Source of the DNA: an uncultured Collinsella sp.
Lineage (GTDB): Bacteria; Actinomycetota; Coriobacteriia; Coriobacteriales; Coriobacteriaceae
Direction: 5' to 3'
Assembly (NCBI GenBank): GCA_902492855.1
Contig: CABUMU010000031.1
Span: forward strand, 1-18,755
Length of the DNA: 18,755 nucleotides
A program made the translations under genes and the position numbers. The notes beneath the pieces are model-generated. The model did no database searches and was not told the origin of the DNA. It saw nothing but the letters and a program-made list of their open reading frames with translations. Of the stretch, positions 1 through 6,547 are shown one piece after another (the first letter of the stretch is position 1; every line of letters begins with the position of its first letter).

Positions 1-312
1 AACTGCGGGAGCGAGCCATCAGCTCAATGTGTTCGGCTGAGATCGGAAATCAACCAAAGCGGGACCAGCAACCCCACGACCAAAGGCCCAAATTACAAGT
101 GAGTAGACTTTACGCGACCTGCAGAGCACACCCAAAACCGCCACCCCTGTGACCTGCGGTTTTACTAGAGCAGATGCGCTTTGTGCTCGTCCTGCACCAA
201 AAAGTCTACTCACTTAGTCCGAATCGAAGCCAAACGGATCAAAATCGAAACCAAATTGAGCCAGTCCACCGCAAAAAACGTTTGAACCCGTGCTTCTCGC
301 GGCGGATTGACA
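1..312. other. Gene-free left edge
   Basis: No convincing gene is visible here. The only open frame of note (64 codons, minus strand, 19-213) runs through both arms of the inverted repeat at 97-215 and resembles no family I know. Besides that element, an imperfect direct repeat AATCGAARCCAA occurs at 222-233 and 243-254, 21 bp apart. A six-T run on the minus strand lies near 275-280, downstream of the HAD gene, but I see no convincing stem before it, so a terminator is not called. Confidence 0.5.
97..215. repeat. 119-nt nested inverted-repeat element
   Basis: Perfect 15-bp arms AAGTGAGTAGACTTT (97-111) and AAAGTCTACTCACTT (201-215) enclose 89 nt. Two further pairs nest inside: GAGCACA (124-130) with TGTGCTC (182-188), and AAAACCGC (134-141) with GCGGTTTT (156-163). 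The whole element could fold into one interrupted hairpin on either strand. It may be a small non-autonomous mobile element (MITE-like) or a structured RNA. No target-site duplication is obvious at its ends. Confidence 0.6.
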
Positions 313-942
313 CTACAAAGCGGCCAAAATGTCGGTCAGATTATCAATAACGGCATCGGCTCGCGATTGATCGAGGTTGACGCCCTCGTGCGGGCGCAGT
401 GCCAGGACGCGGGCGCCGGAACGTTTGCCAGCCTCGATGCCCAAAGGCGAGTCCTCGATAACCAGGCACTCGGTAGGCTCCACACCCAGCGCCTCCATGG
501 CACGCAGGTAGATCTCGGGGTCGGGCTTAAACGCACTGCACTCGTGACCGCTGATGGTGTAGTCCAGCACGTCGGCGATACCGGCAATCCCCACCAGCTC
601 GTCAATGAGCTCGCGATAGGACGAGCTTGCGATGGCGCACTTCACGCCGCGCTCGTGCAGCTTGCGCATCACCGGCTCCGTCTGCTCGTTGAGCAGCTCG
701 GCATACGGAACGGGATGGTCTGGGCTGTAGACCTGCTTGTACTCCACGCGCAGGCGCTCGCGCAGCTCAACATCGTCAGGTACCAGCGACTTCCAAATGG
801 CGGGCTCGTTAGACCCCGAAAGATCGGGGATCTCGTCAAAGTGAAAGCCCTTCTCCTCCATAAACGCCACGCGACGACGGTTGTAGAACCACTCGGTATC
901 GACCAGCACGCCGTCCATGTCAAACAGCACTGCCTTGATCAT
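313..942 (-). CDS. HAD-superfamily hydrolase, beta-phosphoglucomutase/sugar-phosphatase type
   Basis: The product is 209 aa, usual for HAD subfamily IA enzymes that dephosphorylate or isomerise small phosphosugars in the cytoplasm. Motif I is DMDG (nucleophile D8, acid/base D10), motif II is the SSS around S106, motif III is K139 in FKPDP, and motif IV is E163-D164 in IEDSPLG. A helical cap domain lies at about residues 15-85. The ATG at 942 is chosen because GGAGG sits 8 nt upstream and the motif starts at once. An ATG at 948 is possible; the longer frame up to 1077 runs into the terminator and is rejected. The gene lies downstream of the PTS/deglycase operon but a strong terminator separates them, so it probably has its own promoter. 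Its substrate is unknown; a phosphosugar linked to the locus is inference. Confidence 0.85.
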   Translation of the reverse strand: MIKAVLFDMDGVLVDTEWFYNRRRVAFMEEKGFHFDEIPDLSGSNEPAIWKSLVPDDVELRERLRVEYKQVYSPDHPVPYAELLNEQTEPVMRKLHERGVKCAIASSSYRELIDELVGIAGIADVLDYTISGHECSAFKPDPEIYLRAMEALGVEPTECLVIEDSPLGIEAGKRSGARVLALRPHEGVNLDQSRADAVIDNLTDILAAL

Positions 943-957
943 ACGCATCTCCTCCCA

Positions 958-992
958 CCTGCCAAAAAGGGACAGGTTTATTTTGGTAGGTT
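958..992 (+). repeat. Dispersed GGGACAGGT repeat, copy 1, with hairpin
   Basis: Positions 969-992 begin GGGACAGGT and continue with TATTTTGG; 22 of 24 bases match the reverse complement of 8467-8490. Here the unit is part of a hairpin: CCTGCCAAAA (958-967) pairs with TTTTGGTAGG (981-990) with one G-T pair. The hairpin abuts the Shine-Dalgarno region of the HAD gene. It resembles REP-type intergenic repeats; a role in translation of the HAD gene is only a possibility. Confidence 0.55.
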
Positions 993-1035
993 TTATCTGG
1001 GATTTGCGACGCGACAGACACGCCCTCCCCAGAGC

Positions 1036-1067
1036 AAAAAAGGGGATGGGGCGCAAACCCCATCCCC
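1036..1067 (-). terminator. Rho-independent terminator of the PTS/deglycase operon
   Basis: A perfect 10-bp stem GGGGATGGGG (1042-1051) / CCCCATCCCC (1058-1067) with a 6-nt loop is followed, reading leftward, by six T residues (A run 1036-1041 on the plus strand). It starts 34 nt after the stop codon of the SIS gene at 1102, so it should end the operon and separate it from the HAD gene. Confidence 0.9.
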
Positions 1068-1101
1068 TCTCAATCAACCCGTAAGGTCTACTTACTTGTG
1101 A

Positions 1102-2085
1102 TTAGTAGGAAAGCTTCCACATGTAGCGACGCATGGTCAGCGGATGCTGACGGGCCTCGGCGATCTGGTTGCCGTACTCGCGCATAACGGCGAGGTGCAG
1201 CAGCGGGTTGAAGTAGGTGACGACGCTCGCGGGCACGGCGTCAGCCAGGCCGTAGTCCTTGGAGTCGATCAGAGCGACCTTGGCGCCCATGCGCTCAAGG
1301 AAGGTGAGGGCGCGGGCGTCCATCGGACGGGTAGCGCCATCGGACATGAAGAAGACGTAGGGCTTACCCTCGGTGGAAACCTCGAACGGGCCGTGGAAGT
1401 ACTCGCCGGTGTTGTAGGCGGCGGCGTCGATCCACTGCATCTCGGTGAACAGGAAGGCGGCGTGAGAGTAAGCCATCTTCTCGGAGGCACCAGAGGCCAT
1501 GAAGTAAATCATCTTGTCGTCCTTGAAGTCCTCAGCGAACTTCTTGGCGAGCTTCTTGCAGGACTGAGCAGCGTTCTCGCAGAGATCGAAGACGTTGGTG
1601 AGGCCGGTGATCATGTCGTCGTACTTGTCATAGCCCTCGGTCTGCTGAAGGATCTCGAGAGCAAGAGCGATGGCATAGCCGGGCTTCTCGCACTTGGCAG
1701 CGAAGTTGGCGTGGAAGCCGTGAACGATGACGTAGTCAGCGTCGACGGTCAGAGCGGAGCCAGCCTTGTTGGTGAGGGAGACGACCGGGCAGTTGTGCTT
1801 CTTGGCGGTCTTGTTGGCCTCGACGGTCTCGGGCGTGGAGCCACCGAGGGAGCAGGTGATCACGAAGGTGTGCTCGTTGACCCAGGAAGGCGTGTCGTAG
1901 TTGAACTCGTTAGCGGTGAAGATCTGAACGTTCAGCTTGTCCGTGTTGTTGGCCAGGAAGTACTTGGCGGGGTACAGGTCGGACATGGAAGCACCGCAGC
2001 CGACGAAGGCGACACTGTGGATCTCGTGGTTGGACAGGACGTCAGCGACGATCTGCTTAGGGAGGTTAAGGTCGATCTCGTACAT
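1102..2085 (-). CDS. SIS-domain sugar-phosphate deglycase (FrlB/GfrE/GfrF-like)
   Basis: The 327-aa protein has two SIS (sugar isomerase) domains, at about residues 15-150 and 180-310, and ends in RRYMWKLSY, like FrlB-type deglycases that end in a similar RRY...EY tail. These enzymes split phosphorylated Amadori products such as fructoselysine-6-phosphate into hexose-6-phosphate and the free amino acid. The catalytic Glu and His known from FraB (E214, H230 as I recall) align with E215 (in TEMQW) and H231 (in GEYFHGPFE) at the same 16-residue spacing. Phosphate-binding loops are CGAS (30-33) and CSLGGSTPET (78-87). Start ATG 2085 is chosen because AAAGGA lies 9 nt upstream; ATG 2094 touches that site. 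It is the last gene of the PTS operon. A GlmS- or AgaS-type isomerase is less likely. Which glycated amino acid it prefers cannot be read from the sequence. Confidence 0.85.
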   Translation of the reverse strand: MYEIDLNLPKQIVADVLSNHEIHSVAFVGCGASMSDLYPAKYFLANNTDKLNVQIFTANEFNYDTPSWVNEHTFVITCSLGGSTPETVEANKTAKKHNCPVVSLTNKAGSALTVDADYVIVHGFHANFAAKCEKPGYAIALALEILQQTEGYDKYDDMITGLTNVFDLCENAAQSCKKLAKKFAEDFKDDKMIYFMASGASEKMAYSHAAFLFTEMQWIDAAAYNTGEYFHGPFEVSTEGKPYVFFMSDGATRPMDARALTFLERMGAKVALIDSKDYGLADAVPASVVTYFNPLLHLAVMREYGNQIAEARQHPLTMRRYMWKLSY

Positions 2086-2175
2086 CTGACACATTCCTTT
2101 CGATTTTTGCGGCGCCACATTGCCGGGCGCTCGCAGGGTTACCGTGGTTTGGACCGAGTCGCCGGTCCGTTGAGG

Positions 2176-2206
2176 ATGCGACAAGGGGACTGTCCCATTG
2201 TCGCAT
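2176..2206. repeat. Near-perfect 31-nt palindrome in the PTS operon
   Basis: Arms ATGCGACAAGGGGAC (2176-2190) and GTCCCATTGTCGCAT (2192-2206) match at 14 of 15 positions around a single central T. It lies between EIID and the SIS gene and contains the GGGAC/GTCCC core seen in other intergenic repeats of this window. In mRNA it would form a strong stem upstream of the SIS ribosome binding site. No U-run follows on the minus strand, so it is probably not an ordinary terminator. Confidence 0.7.
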
Positions 2207-2219
2207 TTTGGGGATGGAA

Positions 2220-2250
2220 GCCTGCCTGGGGTATGGGATGCCAGGCAGGC
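2220..2250. repeat. 10-bp stem-loop just after EIID
   Basis: GCCTGCCTGG (2220-2229) and CCAGGCAGGC (2241-2250) form a perfect stem with an 11-nt loop, 34 nt after the EIID stop codon. No T-run follows on the minus strand. Together with the palindrome at 2176-2206 it fills the 199-bp gap before the SIS gene and may stabilise the upstream PTS message or cause partial termination. Confidence 0.65.
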
Positions 2251-2284
2251 CCCCGGGGGAAAGCGGTTAGGCGCTTGGTCGCGA

Positions 2285-3118
2285 CTAGGCCAGAATGCCG
2301 GCCGCGGAGAGGGCGATGCCGCCCACGATGGCGATCACGAGAAGCCAACCGGTGTTGACGTTCTTCTTGATGAGCCAGTACATAAGGCCGGTGAGGCCAA
2401 GGGAGATCATCTGGGGCATCATGCCGTCCAGGATGTCCTGGATAACGACGGTGCCCTCAGCGAACTGCAGCGGGGTGGTGGCGCCGATCAGCGTGGCGAT
2501 CATGCCGCCCACGGACATAAGACCCACGATGCCGCAGACATACATGAGCTTCTCCATGAGGTCGCCGCCCTGAAGCTTGCTCAGGTACTCGTGGCCGCCC
2601 TGATAGCCCATCTTGGCGGCGAACCAAGTAATCAGCACAGAGGGGACGATGGAGATGAGCATGGCCAGGATCGGGCCCATGATGGAGCCCTGCTGAGCCA
2701 GCTGAACGCCCAGGCCAAAGGCGATAACGCGGATGGTGCCCTGGAAGAAGGAGTCACCGATGCCGGAAAGCGGACCCATGAGGGAGGTCTTGACCGCGTT
2801 GATCGAATCGGGATCGAAGTTCTCGGGATCCTTAGCGTACTCCTCCTCCATGGAGGCGGTGAGGCCCAGGATAAAGGCGCTCGTCTGCGGGGTGCAGTTG
2901 TAGAACGCCATGTGACGGTGGTAAGCCTCTTTCTTAGCAGCGAGCTGCTTGGGGTCGGACTCGTCCGGATAGAGGCGGTCGAGCGTGGGAACCATGCCGT
3001 AGAGGAAGCCCATGTTCATCTGACGCTCGTAGTTCCAAGAGGCCTGGATGGCCCAGGAGCGCCAGAAGAACTGGCTGACCTTCTTGTTCAGGGACACGTC
3101 CTTGGTTGCGGTTGCCAT
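2285..3118 (-). CDS. PTS mannose-family EIID component
   Basis: The 277-aa membrane protein is the D subunit of a mannose-type phosphotransferase permease, forming the sugar channel with EIIC. The N-terminal part carries the family hallmark SWNYERQMNMGFLYGMVPTL (residues about 26-45); a region with GPLSGIGDSFFQGT precedes hydrophobic segments in the C-terminal half, and the protein ends in a transmembrane segment (about 255-277). ATG 3118 follows AAGGAGG with 8-nt spacing, and this site overlaps the TAA stop of EIIC; the two genes are 13 bp apart and probably translationally coupled. Longer forms up to 3235 overlap EIIC and lack family similarity. It acts with EIIAB and EIIC; general PTS proteins EI and HPr must be encoded elsewhere. 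Confidence 0.95.
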   Translation of the reverse strand: MATATKDVSLNKKVSQFFWRSWAIQASWNYERQMNMGFLYGMVPTLDRLYPDESDPKQLAAKKEAYHRHMAFYNCTPQTSAFILGLTASMEEEYAKDPENFDPDSINAVKTSLMGPLSGIGDSFFQGTIRVIAFGLGVQLAQQGSIMGPILAMLISIVPSVLITWFAAKMGYQGGHEYLSKLQGGDLMEKLMYVCGIVGLMSVGGMIATLIGATTPLQFAEGTVVIQDILDGMMPQMISLGLTGLMYWLIKKNVNTGWLLVIAIVGGIALSAAGILA

Positions 3119-3131
3119 AGTGTGTTCCTCC

Positions 3132-3926
3132 TTAGTCTTCGTCGTCTTCGAGCGGATCGTAGTCGGAATCGACACCGGCGGCTGCATGGGAACCGTTGAA
3201 CTTGAAGCCCATGAAGACGACAGCCAGGCACACACCGATCAGAGCGACCGCGATGACGGACAGGTTGAGGTAAGCGGCGAGCAGGAAACCGATGAACAGG
3301 AACGGAGTCATACCCTTCTTGATCATCATGGTGAGCAGCAGGGCCAAGCCGTAGGCGGTCATGATCTTGGTCGAAACGTTAAGACCAGTGGACAGCCACT
3401 CGGGAACCATGTTGACGATGGCCTGAACCAGGTCGGTGCCAACAAAGACGGCGAGGAAGATCGGCAGGAAGTACATGACGGCGTACAGACCGGAGCCGGC
3501 GCAGATGTGCATGCGGTAGGCGGTCTTGAACTTTCCGTTATCGATCGCGCTATCTGCCACATGGGTAAGGGCGGCGATGATGGAACGGAACACGATGCCG
3601 AGGAGCTGACCCAGGACGGCGACCGGGATGGCGATCGTCATGGCGGTCTCGGCGGAAGCATCGGTCAGGCACGCAAAGGCAGCGGCCACGATGCCGCCCA
3701 GGACCATATCGGGCGGAACGGCGGCGCCGACCTGCACCAGGCCCATGGACACGAGCTCGACGGCGGCGCCGACGGCAAGGCCGGTGGGCACATCGCCCAG
3801 CAGCAGACCGACGAGCGTAGCGCCAACGAGGGGCTGCTCGAAGTTAAGACGGCCGAGCAGGCGGGAGTCCCACATGCAGAACACGCCGACGAGGCCGACG
3901 AGCACCGCACTGATGAACGTATTCAT
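3132..3926 (-). CDS. PTS mannose-family EIIC component
   Basis: This 264-aa integral membrane protein has several hydrophobic segments and the conserved EIIC stretches LLLGDVPTGLAVGAAVELV (about 41-59) and PDMVLGGIVAAAFA (about 72-85). It forms the translocation unit with EIID. ATG 3926 is preceded by AAAGGAG with 6-nt spacing, and the gap to EIIAB upstream is 36 bp. The C-terminus carries a very acidic tail (DSDYDPLEDDED, last 12 residues) that should lie outside the membrane core; its function is unknown. The family assignment is firm, the transported sugar is not; context with two deglycases points to glucoselysine or fructoselysine. Confidence 0.95.
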   Translation of the reverse strand: MNTFISAVLVGLVGVFCMWDSRLLGRLNFEQPLVGATLVGLLLGDVPTGLAVGAAVELVSMGLVQVGAAVPPDMVLGGIVAAAFACLTDASAETAMTIAIPVAVLGQLLGIVFRSIIAALTHVADSAIDNGKFKTAYRMHICAGSGLYAVMYFLPIFLAVFVGTDLVQAIVNMVPEWLSTGLNVSTKIMTAYGLALLLTMMIKKGMTPFLFIGFLLAAYLNLSVIAVALIGVCLAVVFMGFKFNGSHAAAGVDSDYDPLEDDED

Positions 3927-3962
3927 ACCCTTCTCCTTTCAGTCAGGCAAAAGCCTGGTTGA

Positions 3963-4886
3963 TTACAGCTTGGCGTCGATGTCGACGCTCTGATACGTAG
4001 GGGTCTGCTGGACATAGAGCTTGATGCCCATGTCGAGCAGCTGGTTGACGTCGGCCTTCTGGGTGGCGTCGAGGAAGACGGAGCTGTCCTTACCGCCGAC
4101 CTGATCGGCACCGTCGTGGTTGGCGGTGGCGCCCAGGTTGATGGCGTCGAGCTTGTAGCCCTGGCAGAACTGCAGCATCTCGGCAGTGTTGCCAAAGACG
4201 AACATGACGCGCTCGCCGAGGGTGTTGAGCTTATCCATCTTGGCGAGGGCACGCTCGACGGTGAAGACGTTCAGGCGCACGCCCTGGGGCTTGGCCAGCT
4301 TAAGAGCGCCCTTCTTGATGTCATCGTTGGCGGCAGCGTTGTCGACGACGATGATGCGCTCGGCCTGAACCTTGGTGGTCCAGGTAAAGACGACCTGGCC
4401 GTGCAGCAGACGGTAGTCAAGACGTGCGAGGACGATCTTGGCGGGACCGGAGCTGTGACGGGACGCCTTGGCCTTCTTGGCGGGAGCCGCGGCGGCCTCG
4501 ACCGGTGCGTTGGGGTTGGTCAGACCGGTGCGGGCCTCATTGATGAGGGCCGCGAGCTCGGCGCCCTTGACGGGGACGGGGCTCATAGCGAGCGTGAGCG
4601 CCAGCGGGATGTTGAAACCGCTGACAACCGTGAACTTCGTGCCGTTCTTGGAAAGCTCGACCATGTTGTTGTTGACCGAGCTACCGAGCATATCGGTCAG
4701 CACATAGACGGTGTCGTCCGCGTTGAACGTGGCGATCATGGCGTCCACCTTATTGGTGATGGGCTCCTTGTCGTCACGAGCAAGCGACACGACGTGGACG
4801 TTCGACACGTCGCCGAGAACCATCTCGAGCGTGTCTTTGGCGCCTGCGGCCAGGCCGCCATGAGATGCGAGAATAATCTGATTCAT
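3963..4886 (-). CDS. PTS mannose-family EIIAB fusion component
   Basis: The 307-aa cytoplasmic protein carries phosphate from HPr to the imported sugar. The EIIA domain (about 1-122) has the phospho-acceptor H9 in ILASHGGLA; the usual D-L-F-G-G-S-P loop is changed to TDMLGSSVNN (64-73). An Ala/Pro/Lys-rich linker (about 125-148) leads to the EIIB domain (149-307), whose acceptor is H162 in LARLDYRLLHGQVV. In Salmonella gfr the A and B units are separate, so the fusion is a local arrangement also known in mannose systems. ATG 4886 follows AAGGAGGAGG by 4 nt. This is the first gene of the EIIAB-EIIC-EIID-SIS series, with 182 bp of likely promoter DNA upstream. Confidence 0.95.
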   Translation of the reverse strand: MNQIILASHGGLAAGAKDTLEMVLGDVSNVHVVSLARDDKEPITNKVDAMIATFNADDTVYVLTDMLGSSVNNNMVELSKNGTKFTVVSGFNIPLALTLAMSPVPVKGAELAALINEARTGLTNPNAPVEAAAAPAKKAKASRHSSGPAKIVLARLDYRLLHGQVVFTWTTKVQAERIIVVDNAAANDDIKKGALKLAKPQGVRLNVFTVERALAKMDKLNTLGERVMFVFGNTAEMLQFCQGYKLDAINLGATANHDGADQVGGKDSSVFLDATQKADVNQLLDMGIKLYVQQTPTYQSVDIDAKL

Positions 4887-4980
4887 CTTGCCTCCTCCTT
4901 TTCGTTATGGTCATTATAACGTCTTATACGTTGCTTATATTGCTAATTAGTATAAAGACCGTTCGCGGGTGAAAATCGAC
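4887..4980 (-). promoter_or_regulatory. Candidate promoter/operator of the PTS operon
   Basis: This AT-rich stretch contrasts with its GC-rich surroundings. On the minus strand a TATAAT box lies at 4913-4918, about 26 nt before the start codon, without a good -35 partner; a second -10-like TATACT lies at 4949-4954. An inverted repeat GTCTTATAC (4921-4929) / GTATAAAGAC (4950-4959), one base longer on the right, spans the likely polymerase site and could bind a dimeric repressor. It does not contain the GCATACAA motif found upstream of the regulator gene. Positions 4981-5068 show nothing further that I can name. Confidence 0.4.
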
Positions 4981-5068
4981 CGTTGACGGGTTTAACGTAC
5001 TCGAAACGTTGGGCTGGGTAGGCCGGCGCTAGCTGGATAACCCCAGGTCAGACCCTGCGCGCAATCCC

Positions 5069-6150
5069 CTATCGCACGAAGTACCAGGGGCTTTCCTGTA
5101 CGGTGGGTTCCAGCGCAATGCCGGTGCGTTCCTTAAACAGATCCATGTCCTGAGATTTTTCGGTCCACCACGCGTTGGGCTTAAAGGTCATGCTCTCAAT
5201 GACATGACCGACAAACACACTGTTGCGCAGCTTGGAGAAGTCGGTGTTCATAATCAGGATGGACGCGAGCACCAGCACGATGCCCAGGACTTTAATCGCG
5301 CCGGCGGGCTCGGCGTAGACACCAATGCCCACCAGTACGGTGACGACCGTCTCGAATGACATTACGACGGGAACTTTCGACGTCTCGAGCCCCATGGACA
5401 GACCCTGCATATATAAGACATATGCCACGGCTGTGGGAATGAGTCCAAAACCAAAGAACAGCAGCAGCAGCTGTGGCGACATTGCCGCGGCGACATCTGG
5501 CCACGGAGCCGCGATAGCCGCCATAACCGCACCGCCAAAAACAAGGCCCCAAAACGTGACAGCCAGCGGGTGGACCGTCTTGGTTGCTATCCGGCTAAAC
5601 ACCGCGAGCGACGCGCCACAAAGCCCGCGATCACGCCCGACGTGACGCCCCAAACCGAAAAATGGAAACCGGAAAGGTCGCCATTGGTCACTGCAAGTAC
5701 ACAGCCACCGATATTAAAAGCGATGGCAACGAGCTTGTTGGGAGTCACATCCTCGCGATAAAGCACGCGGCCGAGCATGACGCCAAACACCGGCGAGGTG
5801 TAGAGCAGCACCGAGGCCGTGGACATGCCCACCTCGCCCATGCACTCGTAATAAAGCGTGTTAGCGGTGGCGAGGCCGATAATGCCAAGAAGCGCACAGG
5901 GAACAAGCTCTTTAGGACTTGCCTTGAACAGTGCCAGGGGACCCGATGCTTTTCCCTCACGATCGCCTCCCTGGCAACCCATGAACGCCAAGACCGGAGC
6001 CATTAAGACGGCACCCGACAACAGGCGAAAGGCCGCCATGCTCTGAGACGAAACACCCAGGGCCGAGATGCCGTTTACAAAGATTCCGATGCTGCCCCAC
6101 ATAAGCGCGGCGATCAGCACCAGCACATAGCCCAGATTGCTTTTCTTCAA
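5069..6150 (-). pseudogene. EamA/DMT-family transporter, frameshifted
   Basis: Two frames together encode one drug/metabolite transporter with two EamA domains and about ten hydrophobic segments. The first half (6150 to about 5625) reads LGYVLVLIAALMWGSIGIFV... to GVIAG; the second half continues one frame over as LCGASLAVFSRIATK and stops at 5069. One base appears missing near 5622-5625 (a GGGCTTTG context where GGGCCTTTG would restore the frame). A TTG at 6150 is the likely start because GAGGAGG lies 5 nt upstream; the GTG at 6186 has no ribosome site. The joined protein of about 360 aa has an unusual soluble C-terminal tail of about 55 residues. It lies between the two deglycase genes, so export of the amino acid released from glycated substrates is possible but unproven. 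A sequencing error is a real alternative to true inactivation. Confidence 0.8.
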
Positions 6151-6274
6151 CGCAGCCTCCTCGGTATTGTTTCCAATATGTTTCACACTACGTTATAGTC
6201 GTTATATACATTTTTCAAGACACAAATCGGCGAGCGGAAAAATCCGCTCTACCGCTACAACCCATTGGTGCAAA

Positions 6275-6321
6275 GGGGTCAGGTTCATATGCGCCAACTT
6301 GGTGTAAAGTAACCTGTCCCC
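6275..6321. repeat. REP-like inverted repeat (GGGGTCAGGTT / AACCTGTCCCC)
   Basis: GGGGTCAGGTT (6275-6285) and AACCTGTCCCC (6311-6321) pair with one mismatch around a 25-nt spacer; TTGGTG occurs near each arm as well (6265-6270, 6299-6304). The ACCTGTCCC core is the same as in the repeats at 969-992 and 8467-8490. This is typical of REP-type elements, which RAYT transposases are known to mobilise, but no transposase gene is in the window. Confidence 0.55.
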
Positions 6322-6408
6322 AATGACTAGGACTGTCCCCAAGTGCCGAACGTCTCCAAGTGCCGCATCTGGGCCAAGGCGACGCCGATGCTTTGGCAAC
6401 GCCAGCGA

Positions 6409-6507
6409 AAACCCACCTGAGCGAGCAAGGTGCCTTGAAGCGAAGCGGCATTGACCTTCTGGTCATGCCGCTGAAGCTGAAAGGCAGATTGCCGCTCAGG
6501 TGGGTTT
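6409..6507. repeat. 99-nt long imperfect hairpin
   Basis: Outer arms AAACCCACCTGAGC (6409-6422) and GCTCAGGTGGGTTT (6494-6507) are perfect over 14 bp. The inner part AGCGGCATTGACC / GGTCATGCCGCT (about 6444-6472) pairs with one bulged T around a TTCT loop, and the intervening segments also match imperfectly (TGCCTT against AAGGCA). The whole region therefore folds into one stem on either strand, suggestive of a repeat element or a structured 3' UTR of the SIS gene. Confidence 0.65.
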
Positions 6508-6524
6508 GCAGCGTCGAGCCGTTA
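6485..6524. repeat. 40-bp dispersed repeat, copy 1
   Basis: This segment starts CAGATTGCC, ends GTTTGCAGCGTCGAGCCGTT plus A, and equals 11113-11152 in length, with about 80% identity. The ends are nearly identical and the middle differs. Its left part is the right arm of the long hairpin, and it ends 24 nt before the SIS gene's stop codon side, so both copies lie in the 3' flank of a minus-strand gene. Confidence 0.55.
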
Positions 6525-6547
6525 CGGCGTTTGGTAAAACGCCGTAA

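Larger units (their letters stand above)
6151..6547. other. Repeat-rich intergenic region, no gene
   Basis: About 400 bp between the second SIS gene and the EamA gene hold no credible ORF but several structures. From left: an AT-rich likely promoter part (6187-6215); a 7-bp stem GAGCGGA/TCCGCTC (6232-6249); a REP-like inverted repeat (6275-6321); a near repeat of CCAAGTGCCG (6339-6348 and 6356-6365); a long hairpin (6409-6507); and a 12-bp stem GTTACGGCGTTT/AAACGCCGTAAC (6521-6532, 6537-6548) touching the SIS stop codon. The last may protect or end the SIS transcript, though it lacks a U-run. Confidence 0.6.

Noticed and set aside
19..213. 64-codon minus-strand ORF at the left edge
   Set aside because: It overlaps both arms of the inverted repeat, has no good ribosome site that I can see and no known similarity.
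1144..3199. Long plus-strand ORFs opposite the first SIS gene and EIID
   Set aside because: They mirror confident minus-strand genes and have composition typical of antisense frames (Val, Gly, His, Asp rich).
6202..6466. Small ORFs between the SIS and EamA genes
   Set aside because: They run through inverted repeats and show no conserved features; the region is better explained as repeats.
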